From contig NZ_VLKO01000002.1 of the NCBI RefSeq assembly GCF_007830355.1, forward strand, positions 1 through 64,000: DNA of 64,000 bases, written 5' to 3'. This stretch comes from Flavobacterium tiangeerense (lineage in GTDB: Bacteria > Bacteroidota > Bacteroidia > Flavobacteriales > Flavobacteriaceae). Made by a program: the position numbers and the translations under genes. Within the stretch, counting starts at the first letter, position 1; every line of letters starts with the position of its first letter. Below are positions 7,456-17,282 of this stretch, in pieces. Below the pieces are notes generated by a model. The model was not told the origin of the DNA, searched no databases, and saw nothing but the letters and a program-made list of their open reading frames with translations.

Positions 7456-8604
7456 TTGGATTCATCATATTCGTTCAAAATTTTCGATAATACCACATCT
7501 TTACCTGCAAATTGGGATACCCTTGCTAATACGACTGTTTTTTTATCTAAAAAATACCTGCAAGTGCTTGAGACTTCTAGCCCAGCAAATATGAAGTGTA
7601 ACTATATTGGTATCTTCAACCAAGATGACTTAATTGGGATTGCTATTTCTCAATTTATTGATTTAAATGCACTTGATACTTTTGGGGAACGTGATAAAAG
7701 TATCAAGAATAGGATACGGAATTTTGTTTTTAAAAAAATAGCCTCGCATGTACTGATTATTGGTAACAATATGCTTACTGGTCAAAATTCATTTGCATTA
7801 AGTGCAGATGCAAACCCTGAAAAAGCAATACATACTCTTAACATAGCTGTCCAGAAATTAAAAAATACTTTTTCCCAACAAGGTATAAAAATACATATTA
7901 CATCTTTTAAGGATTACAATTCGAAAGAATTTGAACTGTTTAAAGTACCCGCTTTTCGAAAAGATTTCAAGTTTTCTACTCAACCCAATATGATTTTTAC
8001 AATTGATGAAAATTGGCATCATGAGGTGGATTATATCAATTCATTATCGAAAAAATACAGAGATCAATATAAAAGAGGTCGTAAAAGGGCAAGTGGAATT
8101 GAAAAAAGAAAATTGCCTCTAGAGGAAATCATAGTCCTTGAAGACACTATCTACGAATTGTATCTTTATGTGGCTAAAAATGCGCCTTTTAACACTTTTT
8201 TTCTACCCAAAAATCATTTTAGTGTTTTTAAAGAGCAGTTTAAGGATAAATTTCTTTTTTATGGATATTTCTTGAACGGAAAACTCATTGGTTTCAACAC
8301 ATTAATAAAAAATGGATCTATTATGGATACCTATTTTTTAGGTTATGATGAAACCATTCAACGAGAAAAAATGCTTTACTTGAATATGCTTTATGATATG
8401 ATAGCCTATTCTATAAATAAAAAATTTAAATCAATTGTATTTGCCAGAACAGCATTAGAAATAAAAAGTTCAGTAGGTGCTAAACCGGAGATAGTATTTG
8501 GTTTGATGCGCCATGAATCTTCTATATTTAATCTTTTATTACCAAAAGTATTCAGATACTTAGAACCCGAAACCATTTGGCAAGAGCGTAATCCTTTTAA
8601 ATAA
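7456..8604 (+). CDS. GNAT / FemAB-like acyltransferase fold protein
   Basis: 382 residues from a TTG start backed by the promoter box at 7428-7435. The second half (about residues 180-350) has the look of the peptidoglycan-recognition or BioF2-like acyltransferase group: a basic stretch SKKYRDQYKRGRKRA, then FLFYGYFLNGKLIGFNTLI and GYDETIQREKMLYLNMLYDMI, corresponding to the late beta strands and helix of a GNAT fold. No signal peptide. Substrate unknown; acyl or aminoacyl transfer is only an inference from the fold. Its end overlaps the converging lipid kinase gene by 8 bases. Confidence 0.7.
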   Translation: MDSSYSFKIFDNTTSLPANWDTLANTTVFLSKKYLQVLETSSPANMKCNYIGIFNQDDLIGIAISQFIDLNALDTFGERDKSIKNRIRNFVFKKIASHVLIIGNNMLTGQNSFALSADANPEKAIHTLNIAVQKLKNTFSQQGIKIHITSFKDYNSKEFELFKVPAFRKDFKFSTQPNMIFTIDENWHHEVDYINSLSKKYRDQYKRGRKRASGIEKRKLPLEEIIVLEDTIYELYLYVAKNAPFNTFFLPKNHFSVFKEQFKDKFLFYGYFLNGKLIGFNTLIKNGSIMDTYFLGYDETIQREKMLYLNMLYDMIAYSINKKFKSIVFARTALEIKSSVGAKPEIVFGLMRHESSIFNLLLPKVFRYLEPETIWQERNPFK

Positions 8605-9535
8605 TTGAGAGATCGGTATAAGGAATAGCCACTTTCATTTGTCCTTTAAGTATTTCAATATTTAATTTGGTTTCTTTACCACAATACTCACCATCTATTT
8701 GAAAGTCTGCTGGAACATTAAGTGAAATTTGAGCTTTATTTGTTGATATAATAGCAACATCGTCATCATCAAGAGGCATATTTCCCGTTATTATTTTACC
8801 CAACAAGAGTAAATCCATATTTTTCAACACTACTAATTCAAATTTTCCATCATCCATAACTCCATGCGGATTTATAGTAACACCGGTACCATATTTTTGA
8901 GAATTAGCTATAACCACCATTCTAGCTTCGCTCACAATAGTTGGAAAATCTCCCGTAATAGTGGCTATAAAAGGATCATCAAGATCCATTAACGTTGACA
9001 CGGTTTGCAAGGCATATCCCCACATGCCTCTTACGTTACTGCTTTCATAATTTTTTACCAGTGCTGCATTAAGACCAATATCACTTAAATGAATACTTTT
9101 TTTTCCGTTGATTGAAATCATATCAATAGCTAAGTAATTATTCAAGAATGCAATTGAAAGATTCTCCTCTACAGTTGTGGGTAAATTGAGATCAACAGCC
9201 AAACCATTGGCAGAGCCTGCTGGTAATATTCCTAATATCACATCCTCTTTTTCCATGGCTTCAGCAACCATTTTGATGGTGCCATCACCACCTGCAACGA
9301 TTATGCGTTCAGGCTTATTGGTAGCATATAAGTCTTTTATATTTTGAATATCGTTTTCACCAGTAGTAGTATAAACTATTAGATTCAAATTTTCTTTTGC
9401 GGCAAATTGGGATACAGATTCTATTAAGGCTGATTTATCGATATCTCCAGAAATAGGATTTACAACAAATAAGATATTCTTTTTCAAATTTCTTTTCTTT
9501 TTTTCGATTAAAACCTCTACTTTAACTTTTTTCAA
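8597..9535 (-). CDS. diacylglycerol kinase family lipid kinase
   Basis: 312 residues with the DAGK catalytic domain of the YegS/DgkB type. Motifs are NPISGD (26-31), the nucleotide-binding GGDGT (82-86) and PAGSANGLA (105-113). The rest forms the beta-sandwich C-terminal domain (KFELVVLKN, FQIDGEYCG). It would phosphorylate diacylglycerol or a related lipid at the inner membrane face. It is divergent from the App1-type phosphatase gene with only 13 bases between the two starts, which suggests joint control of a phosphatidic acid pool. The exact lipid is not inferable. Confidence 0.88.
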   Translation of the reverse strand: MKKVKVEVLIEKKKRNLKKNILFVVNPISGDIDKSALIESVSQFAAKENLNLIVYTTTGENDIQNIKDLYATNKPERIIVAGGDGTIKMVAEAMEKEDVILGILPAGSANGLAVDLNLPTTVEENLSIAFLNNYLAIDMISINGKKSIHLSDIGLNAALVKNYESSNVRGMWGYALQTVSTLMDLDDPFIATITGDFPTIVSEARMVVIANSQKYGTGVTINPHGVMDDGKFELVVLKNMDLLLLGKIITGNMPLDDDDVAIISTNKAQISLNVPADFQIDGEYCGKETKLNIEILKGQMKVAIPYTDLSII

Positions 9536-9548
9536 AAATACAAAATTT

Positions 9549-10517
9549 ATGAAGCCTATTTTAAAATTATACCGTGGTTATGCAAATGATCAAGAACTAA
9601 TTGTCATGGGGCATGTGTTTAAACCCACAACTAGAGAAGAGTATAATTTTCAAAAGAAAAACCTCAAAAATGCTACATCGGTAATCAAAATGTTTCAGAT
9701 GAAAACACAAGCCAATGCCGATGTTTACTTAGAACTAAATGGTTCTAAAATTCACACTAAAACGCTTGATGATGGCTATTTTAAGTTTTGTATTCCACTA
9801 GATCCCAACAGCAATTACGGATGGATTGACTATGAAGTAAGCATGACTTATGAAAAAGAAACCATCATAAAAAAAGAAAGCTACATCAGGCCTCACAAGG
9901 GAAATCTTGGAATCATATCAGATATTGATGATACCTTTCTTGTTTCCTATACTTTCAATCCTTTATTGAAGTTGTATGTCCTTCTTTTTAAAAATATTAA
10001 CAAACGTAAAATCTACGATGATGTAGTTACTCATTACCAAGCGTTGAGCACTGCGGGAAGAAATAACGAATCAGAATTCAATGCTTTTTTTTATGTTTCC
10101 AGCAGTGAATGGAATCTATACCGTTTTATTATCAATTTTACGGCAATTCACAAACTCCCAAAAGCTGTATTACTATTAAAAGATATCAAAAGTAGTTTAA
10201 CTGATTTTTTTATGACTGGCAGAGGTGGTCACAATCACAAATTCGAAAAAATTAAACACATTCTTGAATTTTACCCGAATCTAGAATATGTACTGCTTGG
10301 TGATGACTCTCAGCACGATCCCTATTTATACGAATCTATTTGTAAAATATTTCCAGTAACAGTAAAAGCGGTTTACATCAGGCAAACAGGCAGTTCAAAA
10401 AAAGAAAAAGTCAGTTTAGTTTTAAAAAACCTAACTACACTAAACGTTGCTGTGTGCTATTTTAAGGAAAGTAGCGAGGCGATTTCTCATTCTAAATCAA
10501 TTGGTATTATCAACTAG
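9549..10517 (+). CDS. App1-family phosphatidate phosphatase-like protein (DUF2183)
   Basis: 322 residues. The App1 catalytic signature is the HAD-like DIDDT at residues 125-129 in LGIISDIDDTF. Downstream, FFYVSSSEWNLY and the late LLGDDSQHDPYLY supply the other HAD motifs, and KFEKIKHIL lies between them. Yeast App1 dephosphorylates phosphatidic acid; bacterial members are little studied. No signal peptide. It starts 13 bases from the divergent lipid kinase start, so kinase and phosphatase could act on the same lipid in opposite directions. That functional link is inference. Confidence 0.88.
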   Translation: MKPILKLYRGYANDQELIVMGHVFKPTTREEYNFQKKNLKNATSVIKMFQMKTQANADVYLELNGSKIHTKTLDDGYFKFCIPLDPNSNYGWIDYEVSMTYEKETIIKKESYIRPHKGNLGIISDIDDTFLVSYTFNPLLKLYVLLFKNINKRKIYDDVVTHYQALSTAGRNNESEFNAFFYVSSSEWNLYRFIINFTAIHKLPKAVLLLKDIKSSLTDFFMTGRGGHNHKFEKIKHILEFYPNLEYVLLGDDSQHDPYLYESICKIFPVTVKAVYIRQTGSSKKEKVSLVLKNLTTLNVAVCYFKESSEAISHSKSIGIIN

Positions 10518-10522
10518 AAAAA

Positions 10523-10542
10523 AGAGCTCCAAAAGGAGCTCT
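10523..10542 (-). terminator. intrinsic terminator of the ABC-F gene
   Basis: AGAGCTCC (10523-10530), loop AAAA, GGAGCTCT (10535-10542). A T run follows on the minus strand only, so it mainly ends the leftward ABC-F transcript. Confidence 0.75.
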
Positions 10543-10550
10543 AAGTAACA

Positions 10551-12458
10551 TTATAAATTATCAATTTCTTCTTGAATTATTTCCCAGTCTAATAATAATT
10601 GATCTAGATCTGATTTCTTTTTATTATAAGCCGTAAAAAACTTAGCATCTTCAATATGTTTGTCATAATTAGAAGTAAGCATTTTATCGTCCTGCTGAAT
10701 GTCGCGTTCTAATTGCTTAATTTGACTCTCTATTTTACTCAATTTATTTTGAAGTGCTTTCCCCTTTTTTTGATCTTCATAAGAGGTTTTGTTGCTTTCC
10801 TTTGGTGAGGTTGCCTTTTCAATATCTTTTTTCTCCACCTCACGCATATTTTCCAAATTGCGCTGTTCCAAGAAATAATTGATATCCCCTAAATACTCCT
10901 TAATTTTTTGATCTTTAAATTCATACACAATATTAGACATTCCTTGTAAAAAATCACGATCGTGAGATACCAATAATAATGTTCCTCCAAATTTTTGTAA
11001 GGCTGCTTTTAAAACATTTTTAGACTTAATATCTAAGTGATTCGTAGGCTCATCCATCAACAACACATTGATTGGCTGTAACAATAATTTACAAAGCGCA
11101 AGACGGTTGCGTTCACCTCCTGAGAGTACTTTTACTTTTTTCTCAACATCGTCTCCTCTAAACAAAAAAGAACCCAACATATCCCTAACCTTCATACGGT
11201 TAGTATCTGCAGCGGCATCTTCCATAGTTTGAAGCAATGTAATCTCACCATCAAGATATTCTGCCTGATTTTGAGCAAAATAACCCAATTGCACATTGTG
11301 TCCTAGTTTAATAGTCCCTTGATACTCAAACTCGTTTACGATTGCTTTAATGAATGTAGATTTACCTTGACCATTTTGACCTACAAAAGCTATTTTGCTG
11401 CCACGTTCTACTAATAAACTAATGTCTTTTAAAATAGTATTGTCACCATAACTTTTGGTTACATCTTCGGCCTCAATAACAACTCTGCCCGGTTCTTTAG
11501 AAACTGGAAAAGAAATATTCATTACGGAATTATCATCTTCGTCAACCTCTATACGTTCAACTTTATCTAATTTTTTTATTAAAGACTGAGCCATCGATGC
11601 CTTAGAGGCTTTGGCACGAAATTTTTCGATCAATTTTTCGGTCTCTTCAATTTTCTTGGCCTGGTTTTTTTGAGTAGCCAATTGCTTTTCTCGAATTTCA
11701 TGACGAAGTTCCAAATATTGTGAATACGGTTTATTGAAATCATAAGCCTTCCCTAGAGAAATCTCAATAGTTCTATTCGTAACGTTATCAAGAAACATTT
11801 TATCGTGAGAAACAATTACAACAACACCTGGATAATTTCTTAAAAAACTTTCTAACCAAATGATACTCTCAATATCTAAGTGATTCGTTGGCTCATCGAG
11901 TAACAATACATCATTCGCCTGAAGCAATAATTTGGCTAGTTCAATTCGCATTCTCCAACCTCCAGAAAAAGTTTCAGTTTGATTGTCAAAAACTTCTCTT
12001 TTAAAACCTAATCCCAACAAGATTTTTTCGGTGTCTCCCACATAATTATATCCTCCTAAAAGTTCAAATCGATGGGTGTAATCTGATAAATCTTCAATAA
12101 TTTGGCTGTAAGCGTCACTTTCGTAATCTGTCCTAGTAACAAGTAGATGATTTATTTCTTCAAGCTTTTTTTCAACAATTTTAATTTCAGTAAAAGCTTC
12201 ATACGCTTCTTCAAGAACTGTCCTTCCTTGCTCAAAATCAATATCTTGACGTAAGAAACCCATTCTAATATCTTTCTCTTGTGAAATCACACCAGAATCA
12301 GGTGCAAAATCTCTAGCCAACATTTTAAGCATGGTAGACTTCCCCGCTCCATTTTTCCCAACTAGGCCAACTCTGTCCCCAGCACCAAGACGAAAAGTAA
12401 CTTCTTCAAACAAATAAGTACCACCAAAAGAAACAGATAAATTGTGTATATTAAGCAT
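10551..12458 (-). CDS. ABC-F family ATPase
   Basis: 635 residues with two complete ATPase cassettes and no membrane segments. The first has Walker A GKNGAGKST (34-42), signature FSGGWRMR (164-171) and DEPTNHLD (188-195). The second has GQNGQGKST, LSGGERNRL and DEPTNHLD in the middle third. A charged linker lies between them, and the last 90 residues form a coiled coil (KLSKIESQIKQLERDIQQ), as in Uup or ABC-F type proteins. Such proteins act on the ribosome or in DNA-related maintenance rather than in transport. Single gene with its own terminator. Confidence 0.92.
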   Translation of the reverse strand: MLNIHNLSVSFGGTYLFEEVTFRLGAGDRVGLVGKNGAGKSTMLKMLARDFAPDSGVISQEKDIRMGFLRQDIDFEQGRTVLEEAYEAFTEIKIVEKKLEEINHLLVTRTDYESDAYSQIIEDLSDYTHRFELLGGYNYVGDTEKILLGLGFKREVFDNQTETFSGGWRMRIELAKLLLQANDVLLLDEPTNHLDIESIIWLESFLRNYPGVVVIVSHDKMFLDNVTNRTIEISLGKAYDFNKPYSQYLELRHEIREKQLATQKNQAKKIEETEKLIEKFRAKASKASMAQSLIKKLDKVERIEVDEDDNSVMNISFPVSKEPGRVVIEAEDVTKSYGDNTILKDISLLVERGSKIAFVGQNGQGKSTFIKAIVNEFEYQGTIKLGHNVQLGYFAQNQAEYLDGEITLLQTMEDAAADTNRMKVRDMLGSFLFRGDDVEKKVKVLSGGERNRLALCKLLLQPINVLLMDEPTNHLDIKSKNVLKAALQKFGGTLLLVSHDRDFLQGMSNIVYEFKDQKIKEYLGDINYFLEQRNLENMREVEKKDIEKATSPKESNKTSYEDQKKGKALQNKLSKIESQIKQLERDIQQDDKMLTSNYDKHIEDAKFFTAYNKKKSDLDQLLLDWEIIQEEIDNL

Positions 12459-12488
12459 GTATTATGATTTATTTCCTTAATGAATGTG

Positions 12489-12496
12489 TAAATTTG
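12489..12496 (+). promoter_or_regulatory. Bacteroidetes -7 promoter box (TAAATTTG)
   Basis: Exact TAnnTTTG match 47 bases before the ATG at 12544. Because the box sits inside the longer upstream frame (from 12484), it argues that translation of the DUF983 gene begins at 12544. Confidence 0.55.
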
Positions 12497-12543
12497 TAAC
12501 AACAAACACTGCTTTTCAAAAAGAAAAAATTAATTTTTTGCAA

Positions 12544-12933
12544 ATGTTAAAAAAAGGATCCAAATTATATAGTATTTTAACAGGAACTTGTCCTAAATGC
12601 CAGAATGAGAGCATGTATTTGGAAAAAAATCCATTTCAATTGACAAAAATTCTAAAAATAAAAGAAAATTGTAGTCATTGTGGATTGCGTTACCAAATAG
12701 AGCCTTCTTTTTTTTATGGAGCCATGTATGTTAGTTACGGGCTTAATGTTGCTTTAGGAATAGCAGCATTTATCGTCTCTTTTATTTTTTTTAAAACGAA
12801 TTTAAAAATAGCTTTCGCGGCTATTATAATTACCCTCGTTGTGACTTTTCCATTTGTCCTTAGATGGTCTAGAAATATATACATCAACATGTTTATTTCT
12901 TATGATCCAAATGCAGCTACAAAAAAGAATTAA
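12544..12933 (+). CDS. DUF983 family membrane protein
   Basis: 129 residues from the ATG at 12544; an upstream in-frame start at 12484 is less likely because a promoter box overlaps it. The N-terminal part carries two cysteine pairs (CPKC, then CSHC) typical of DUF983 and likely to bind zinc. Two hydrophobic helices follow (about residues 60-78 and 86-106 in this numbering). Function unknown; the family is small and membrane-bound. Its end overlaps the converging FAD oxidoreductase gene by 4 bases. Confidence 0.85.
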   Translation: MLKKGSKLYSILTGTCPKCQNESMYLEKNPFQLTKILKIKENCSHCGLRYQIEPSFFYGAMYVSYGLNVALGIAAFIVSFIFFKTNLKIAFAAIIITLVVTFPFVLRWSRNIYINMFISYDPNAATKKN

Positions 12934-13982
12934 GAATAGTATTTAGCTTCATATCGCTTAATATCAATTACGGGATCTAATATTTTTTGATTTTCAATAT
13001 GGTTATATAATTCTTGAGCCATAGCAGGTCCCAACATTACTCCACGTGTTCCAAGACCATTTAAAACATGAAAACGCTTGTATTCTGGATGTGTGCCTAT
13101 AAGTGGTCTCCTATCCTTAACCGTAGGCCTAACTCCTGCAAAATGCGCTTCTATAATAAAATCACAAGATAATATCTCCTTAATCCGATCAATGAGTTCT
13201 ATTTTACCATCTTCTGTGGGAAAATCATCTTTCTCTCGCCAATTGTAAGTAGCTCCCACTTTGAATAAATTATTTCCTAAAGGCAAAATAAAAACACTGG
13301 TATTAATAATTACGTCTAGATCTAGATCACTTGCTTTTATAATAAATAGTTCACCCTTAGTTCCATCTAAAGGTAAATAATTAAAATAAGGATTAGCATG
13401 TAACCCAAAACCTTCCGCAAATACAATATGTCTTGCTTTCAAGCCTTTATAAGAAACCCCCTCTTGATCTTGAATTAATTCATTGTAATCAAAACATTCT
13501 GGGATAAATACGTCTAGTTTTTTTAAATAAGTACAGAAAGATTCTAAAAAAGAAGCAGTGTCAACATAACCCGTTTGTAAAACTTCTCCATAGCCAAAAG
13601 GAGCATCTATTCCATTTACATTTTTATATATCAAATTAGTGGAAAGAAAAGGCTCTAAACCTTTTTTATCTGCCGCTAAAAACCAATTATTTTGTTCTTC
13701 AACGGAATAAAACTTCCTTAAAATAGGAGTTTTAAAATCAAATTGTTTTTCGAGTGTTTTTTCTAAAATGGTATAAAATTCATTCATCACATCTAATTGT
13801 TGTTGCGCATTCCAAACTTCACTGAATCGCTTTAAAATAACAGGATTATATAAACCACCTGCGATTTTAGATGAGTTTTGAGAATTATTGTCATAAACCA
13901 TAATAGATTTTTGATTGCGTAAAGCATATTCAGCAAATGACAAACCAGCTAAACCAGAACCAACTATAATATAATCTAACAT
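12930..13982 (-). CDS. FAD-dependent oxidoreductase (DAO family)
   Basis: 350 residues. The N-terminal dinucleotide-binding motif is GSGLAGLSFAE (from residue 8), followed by a D-amino-acid-oxidase type fold. The C-terminal FAD motif GVRPTVKDRRPLIG and the late NGLGTRGVMLGPAMAQEL match glycine or D-amino acid oxidase relatives such as ThiO and the C-terminal domain of MnmC. Cytoplasmic, no signal peptide. The substrate amine cannot be named from the sequence. The gene lies just downstream of the gldN terminator and is probably transcribed separately. Confidence 0.87.
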   Translation of the reverse strand: MLDYIIVGSGLAGLSFAEYALRNQKSIMVYDNNSQNSSKIAGGLYNPVILKRFSEVWNAQQQLDVMNEFYTILEKTLEKQFDFKTPILRKFYSVEEQNNWFLAADKKGLEPFLSTNLIYKNVNGIDAPFGYGEVLQTGYVDTASFLESFCTYLKKLDVFIPECFDYNELIQDQEGVSYKGLKARHIVFAEGFGLHANPYFNYLPLDGTKGELFIIKASDLDLDVIINTSVFILPLGNNLFKVGATYNWREKDDFPTEDGKIELIDRIKEILSCDFIIEAHFAGVRPTVKDRRPLIGTHPEYKRFHVLNGLGTRGVMLGPAMAQELYNHIENQKILDPVIDIKRYEAKYYS

Positions 13983-14020
13983 TTAAATAAAATAAATTTT
14001 AAAGAAAAGGGCTTCAAACA

Positions 14021-14050
14021 AAAAACTCTTACCAAAAGGTAAGAGTTTTT
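14021..14050 (-). terminator. strong terminator after gldN
   Basis: A perfect 13-bp stem (14021-14033 with 14038-14050) with an AAAA loop and T/A runs on both sides. It ends the leftward gldK-N transcript and separates it from the FAD oxidoreductase. Confidence 0.85.
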
Positions 14051-14068
14051 TATGTTTATTGAAAAATA

Positions 14069-14959
14069 CTAGTAGTTCCACATATCTGATTCAAAGTTTC
14101 GAATTTTATCTTTCACTCTTTCAGATTCTAATAATTGATTTTGAGCATTGTCTTTCATGTACTCATCAATTCTTCTGTCTCCGTATACATTTTCTTCTTT
14201 ATATATAAAGGCATTAAAACGTCTTGAGTTTAAAATTTGATCAAATGAAATTGGCAATGCAGAGTTTTTATCATTAAAAGCTTTAGCATCATGTAAAACC
14301 TCTCTAGCCGCTGGGAAAAAGATCCAAAACAATTCTATGTAATCTTTCTCGTCACTATTCATGGTGTAAACATCAGGAGTAACAGGACAAATACCTAACA
14401 AACGATACTTCAATTCACTTTGACGTTTGTCAAAATACCAATATCCTTTTATTTTGTATTGGGTTACATCTTGAGCAGCAAGATCTTGTCTTAAGATATA
14501 CTCGTCAGAAACTTTGCTACCTGAGTTTATTTGCTCTCTACCTGCATCCGTTGTATCAATTCTTGTTAAAGATGCCTGAATATCCTGAAGCGATTTTTTA
14601 GTATTAAAATAACTATCTGTATATACTTCAGTAATTTTTCCACTTTTAATAGCCTTAGACAAAACATCATACAAAGATCTTCTGTCATTACCTATGTTAG
14701 CAGTATCAATAGGGAAATACAAAGAAAAATTAATTTTTTCACTAAGATCTATAATTTCCCACGTTGTTTTACCCATCAACACGTCTCTATCGTGAACATA
14801 ACCATAAGCAAGTGGCTTATCATTATCCGAGTCAAGTTGCGCAGCTGTTTTTAATCCAATTTGATCTGGAGTTTTCGCATTCAATAAATTGGATTGTGCA
14901 CTTGACACAAAACAACCCGATAAAGCGACGATTGCGATAAATAAATTTTTGATATTCAT
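14069..14959 (-). CDS. gldN: GldN, gliding motility / type IX secretion protein
   Basis: 296 residues with a signal peptide ending near residue 21 (SSAQ). The sequence fits the GldN/PorN family: DRDVLMGKTTWEIIDLSEKIN near the start and a WIFFPAAREVLHD block in the last third. GldN is a periplasmic partner of the outer-membrane lipoprotein GldK; together they form the ring of the type IX secretion system needed for gliding and surface protein export. Last gene of the gldKLMN operon, followed by a strong terminator. Confidence 0.95.
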   Translation of the reverse strand: MNIKNLFIAIVALSGCFVSSAQSNLLNAKTPDQIGLKTAAQLDSDNDKPLAYGYVHDRDVLMGKTTWEIIDLSEKINFSLYFPIDTANIGNDRRSLYDVLSKAIKSGKITEVYTDSYFNTKKSLQDIQASLTRIDTTDAGREQINSGSKVSDEYILRQDLAAQDVTQYKIKGYWYFDKRQSELKYRLLGICPVTPDVYTMNSDEKDYIELFWIFFPAAREVLHDAKAFNDKNSALPISFDQILNSRRFNAFIYKEENVYGDRRIDEYMKDNAQNQLLESERVKDKIRNFESDMWNY

Positions 14960-15006
14960 AGTGGTATTCTTATTGATATTGAAAAGGATTTATAAAATCC
15001 AATTTA

Positions 15007-16548
15007 TTATTGTATTTCAAAAATAACTGGAGCAGTTCTCGGTAATAAATAACTACCAGCACCGTCAAGTTTTGTTTTTATTTCAGAAATGGTAACTTGA
15101 TCACCTCTACCTGCTTTAGAAAGTACAGCTTTACACTGAGCATTCAATTTATTACCTTGAACAACCACTGTAGGCTGACCAGTAACTTTAAGGTTAAAAC
15201 CAATAACACTTAAACCTACTTCAAAATCAAAATCAACAAGTTTAGCACCTACTGTAGATACTTCTAAGTTAGATTTAGGCCCTTTAACAACACCCATTTC
15301 ACCTCTAATCGTACCCGTTGGTCCAGGAATTCCTTTTATTCTGAATACTTTTTTATCAGATGCAACTTTACCATCCGCCATTTTACCAGAAACATTGATG
15401 ATAACTTCATTACCAGCTCCAGGAGACATCACGTATTTACCGTTACCTACTTTTGACAATCCAGGTGCTGATGCATTTACCTGATTATCTGGAATACCTG
15501 CAAATGAAATAGTAATAGGGTTTTGAACACCTCTATAAACCACATTCATTTTATCAGCAGAGATAGTAGCCGAATTAGGTCTAGGAACTACAACATATTT
15601 ACCAGCGAACTTCAAAGGAATGTTTTTACCATCCTCAAGGAAAGTAAACTGTCCATTAATAGATTGCTCACCCACATTTCCAGCAGTCATCGCAATTACA
15701 GCTTGACCATTAACAATTTTACCTGGTCCTGAAAATGAAGTTGGTTTTGTGTTTTCATCATAACGTCCTAAAACTACTTTTCCAGTAACTTGCTCACCTT
15801 GAAAATATGCGCTTTTATCTAAAACAACTATTGCTTGATAATTACTATAAGATGCAGCAGCAACAGCAGCTTTTCCTAACAACGTATTATAAACATCAGT
15901 CTCCATTTTCTTAACATCATTTTGCCAAGCAGATAATTTGGCCAATGAAGCAACAGCAGGAAAACCTTTAAAATTGTAATCTAAATAAGGAATTGAAATT
16001 CCGTCTTTATTTTTCACAGGCAACAAAGAGAATTTAGATTCAACTTCTGAAACAATAGAAGAAAGTTTTTTGTTACTTCCTAATGCAGCTTTCATGTCTG
16101 CTTTGTATTGTTCAACTGTTTTTACAACTTCATTCCCTTTTGCAGAATAACCTGCAGGGCTAAACCAAGATTGATCTAAATTATCACCCTTGTCCATAGA
16201 CTCATAAGGTAATTTACCAGTTTCTGCATCAATTTCAGTTCCTTTTAAAACATCCGTTTTTATATTAGCGATATAATCGTAAAATTTCTTTGTAATCGCT
16301 TCTACTTTATGAGCAGTTCCAGATGCAGCAGCAAATTCTCCACCGGCCTCAGCAGCCTTAGCGTCTAAGCTCATCAACATTTGTGCGTTTGATTGCTCAG
16401 CAGCACTATTAGAACCTTCAAATTTTTCATTCATTATTCCAAAAGCAGACAATACTTCTTTGGACATATTTAATGCTAACATTGAGATGAAAACCAGGTA
16501 CATCAGGTTTATCATCTTCTGTCTAGGGGTTAGTTTTCCTCCTGCCAT
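15007..16548 (-). CDS. gldM: GldM, type IX secretion motor subunit
   Basis: 513 residues. Starts with MAGGKLTPRQKMINLMYLVF, whose hydrophobic continuation is the single inner-membrane helix (about residues 14-33). A long periplasmic part of helical and Ig-like domains follows (SVIGFNLKVTGQPTVVV near the end), as known from GldM structures. GldM pairs with GldL to form a proton-driven rotary motor that spans the periplasm and contacts the GldK-GldN ring. Placed 43 bases after gldL and 47 before gldN in one transcript. Confidence 0.97.
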   Translation of the reverse strand: MAGGKLTPRQKMINLMYLVFISMLALNMSKEVLSAFGIMNEKFEGSNSAAEQSNAQMLMSLDAKAAEAGGEFAAASGTAHKVEAITKKFYDYIANIKTDVLKGTEIDAETGKLPYESMDKGDNLDQSWFSPAGYSAKGNEVVKTVEQYKADMKAALGSNKKLSSIVSEVESKFSLLPVKNKDGISIPYLDYNFKGFPAVASLAKLSAWQNDVKKMETDVYNTLLGKAAVAAASYSNYQAIVVLDKSAYFQGEQVTGKVVLGRYDENTKPTSFSGPGKIVNGQAVIAMTAGNVGEQSINGQFTFLEDGKNIPLKFAGKYVVVPRPNSATISADKMNVVYRGVQNPITISFAGIPDNQVNASAPGLSKVGNGKYVMSPGAGNEVIINVSGKMADGKVASDKKVFRIKGIPGPTGTIRGEMGVVKGPKSNLEVSTVGAKLVDFDFEVGLSVIGFNLKVTGQPTVVVQGNKLNAQCKAVLSKAGRGDQVTISEIKTKLDGAGSYLLPRTAPVIFEIQ

Positions 16549-16591
16549 ATTTTCTAATAATTAGTTTAAATTAATAATAGTTCGAAACTAA

Positions 16592-17239
16592 TTATCCTTT
16601 GTTATTCATTGCAGAAAGCATTCCTCCATAAACTGAATTCAAAGAAGATAAATTTGAAGTCAAAGATTGCATTTGCTCTTTAAGCTTCATATTGTTTTGT
16701 GCTACTTCATCATTTATTTGAGCATTTCTAGAAGCGCTTTCTAATTGTACCTTATATAAACTGTTTAAAGATTCCATTTGAGATGCTGCAAGAGTTAACT
16801 CTTCACTGTATTTTTTTGTAGAAGCAATAGAATCTACTGTAGGAGCAATTCCTTTAGCAGCTGATTCAAAATTCTTTATACTACTACCTAAACTTGCCAT
16901 CAATTCACCATCAATTTTAGCATCCTTAAGCATTGCATCTAACTTTTGAGATAATAATCCTTGAGTATCAGCAACAGGTTCAGCTTTTTTAGTGGCAGCT
17001 TTAGCTTGACCGTTAGCCAATTCAGGATATACTAAGGTCCAATCTAATTCATCATCGACCGGCTCAAAAGCAGATAATGCAAAGATCAAAGCTTCAACAA
17101 CAAGACCGATAGTAAGCATCAAATTCCCTGTTATAACACCGAATTCAATGTGAGTAATTTTAAATAATGCTCCAAGGATTACAACTGCAGCCCCCATACC
17201 GTAAGCGAAATTCATTGCTTTTTTTCCTAATAATGCCAT
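16592..17239 (-). CDS. gldL: GldL, type IX secretion motor subunit
   Basis: 215 residues. Two membrane helices lie at the N-terminus (about 10-28 and 36-58) with a conserved acidic residue in the second helix (VVEALIFALSAFEP), expected to take part in proton flow. The remainder is a cytoplasmic helical domain (SQMESLNSLYKVQLESASRN). With GldM it makes the motor that powers type IX secretion and gliding. Lies between gldK and gldM. Confidence 0.97.
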   Translation of the reverse strand: MALLGKKAMNFAYGMGAAVVILGALFKITHIEFGVITGNLMLTIGLVVEALIFALSAFEPVDDELDWTLVYPELANGQAKAATKKAEPVADTQGLLSQKLDAMLKDAKIDGELMASLGSSIKNFESAAKGIAPTVDSIASTKKYSEELTLAASQMESLNSLYKVQLESASRNAQINDEVAQNNMKLKEQMQSLTSNLSSLNSVYGGMLSAMNNKG

Positions 17240-17282
17240 AATAATAAATTTTAAATTTTAATAGATTGGGTTTTTGTTTAAT

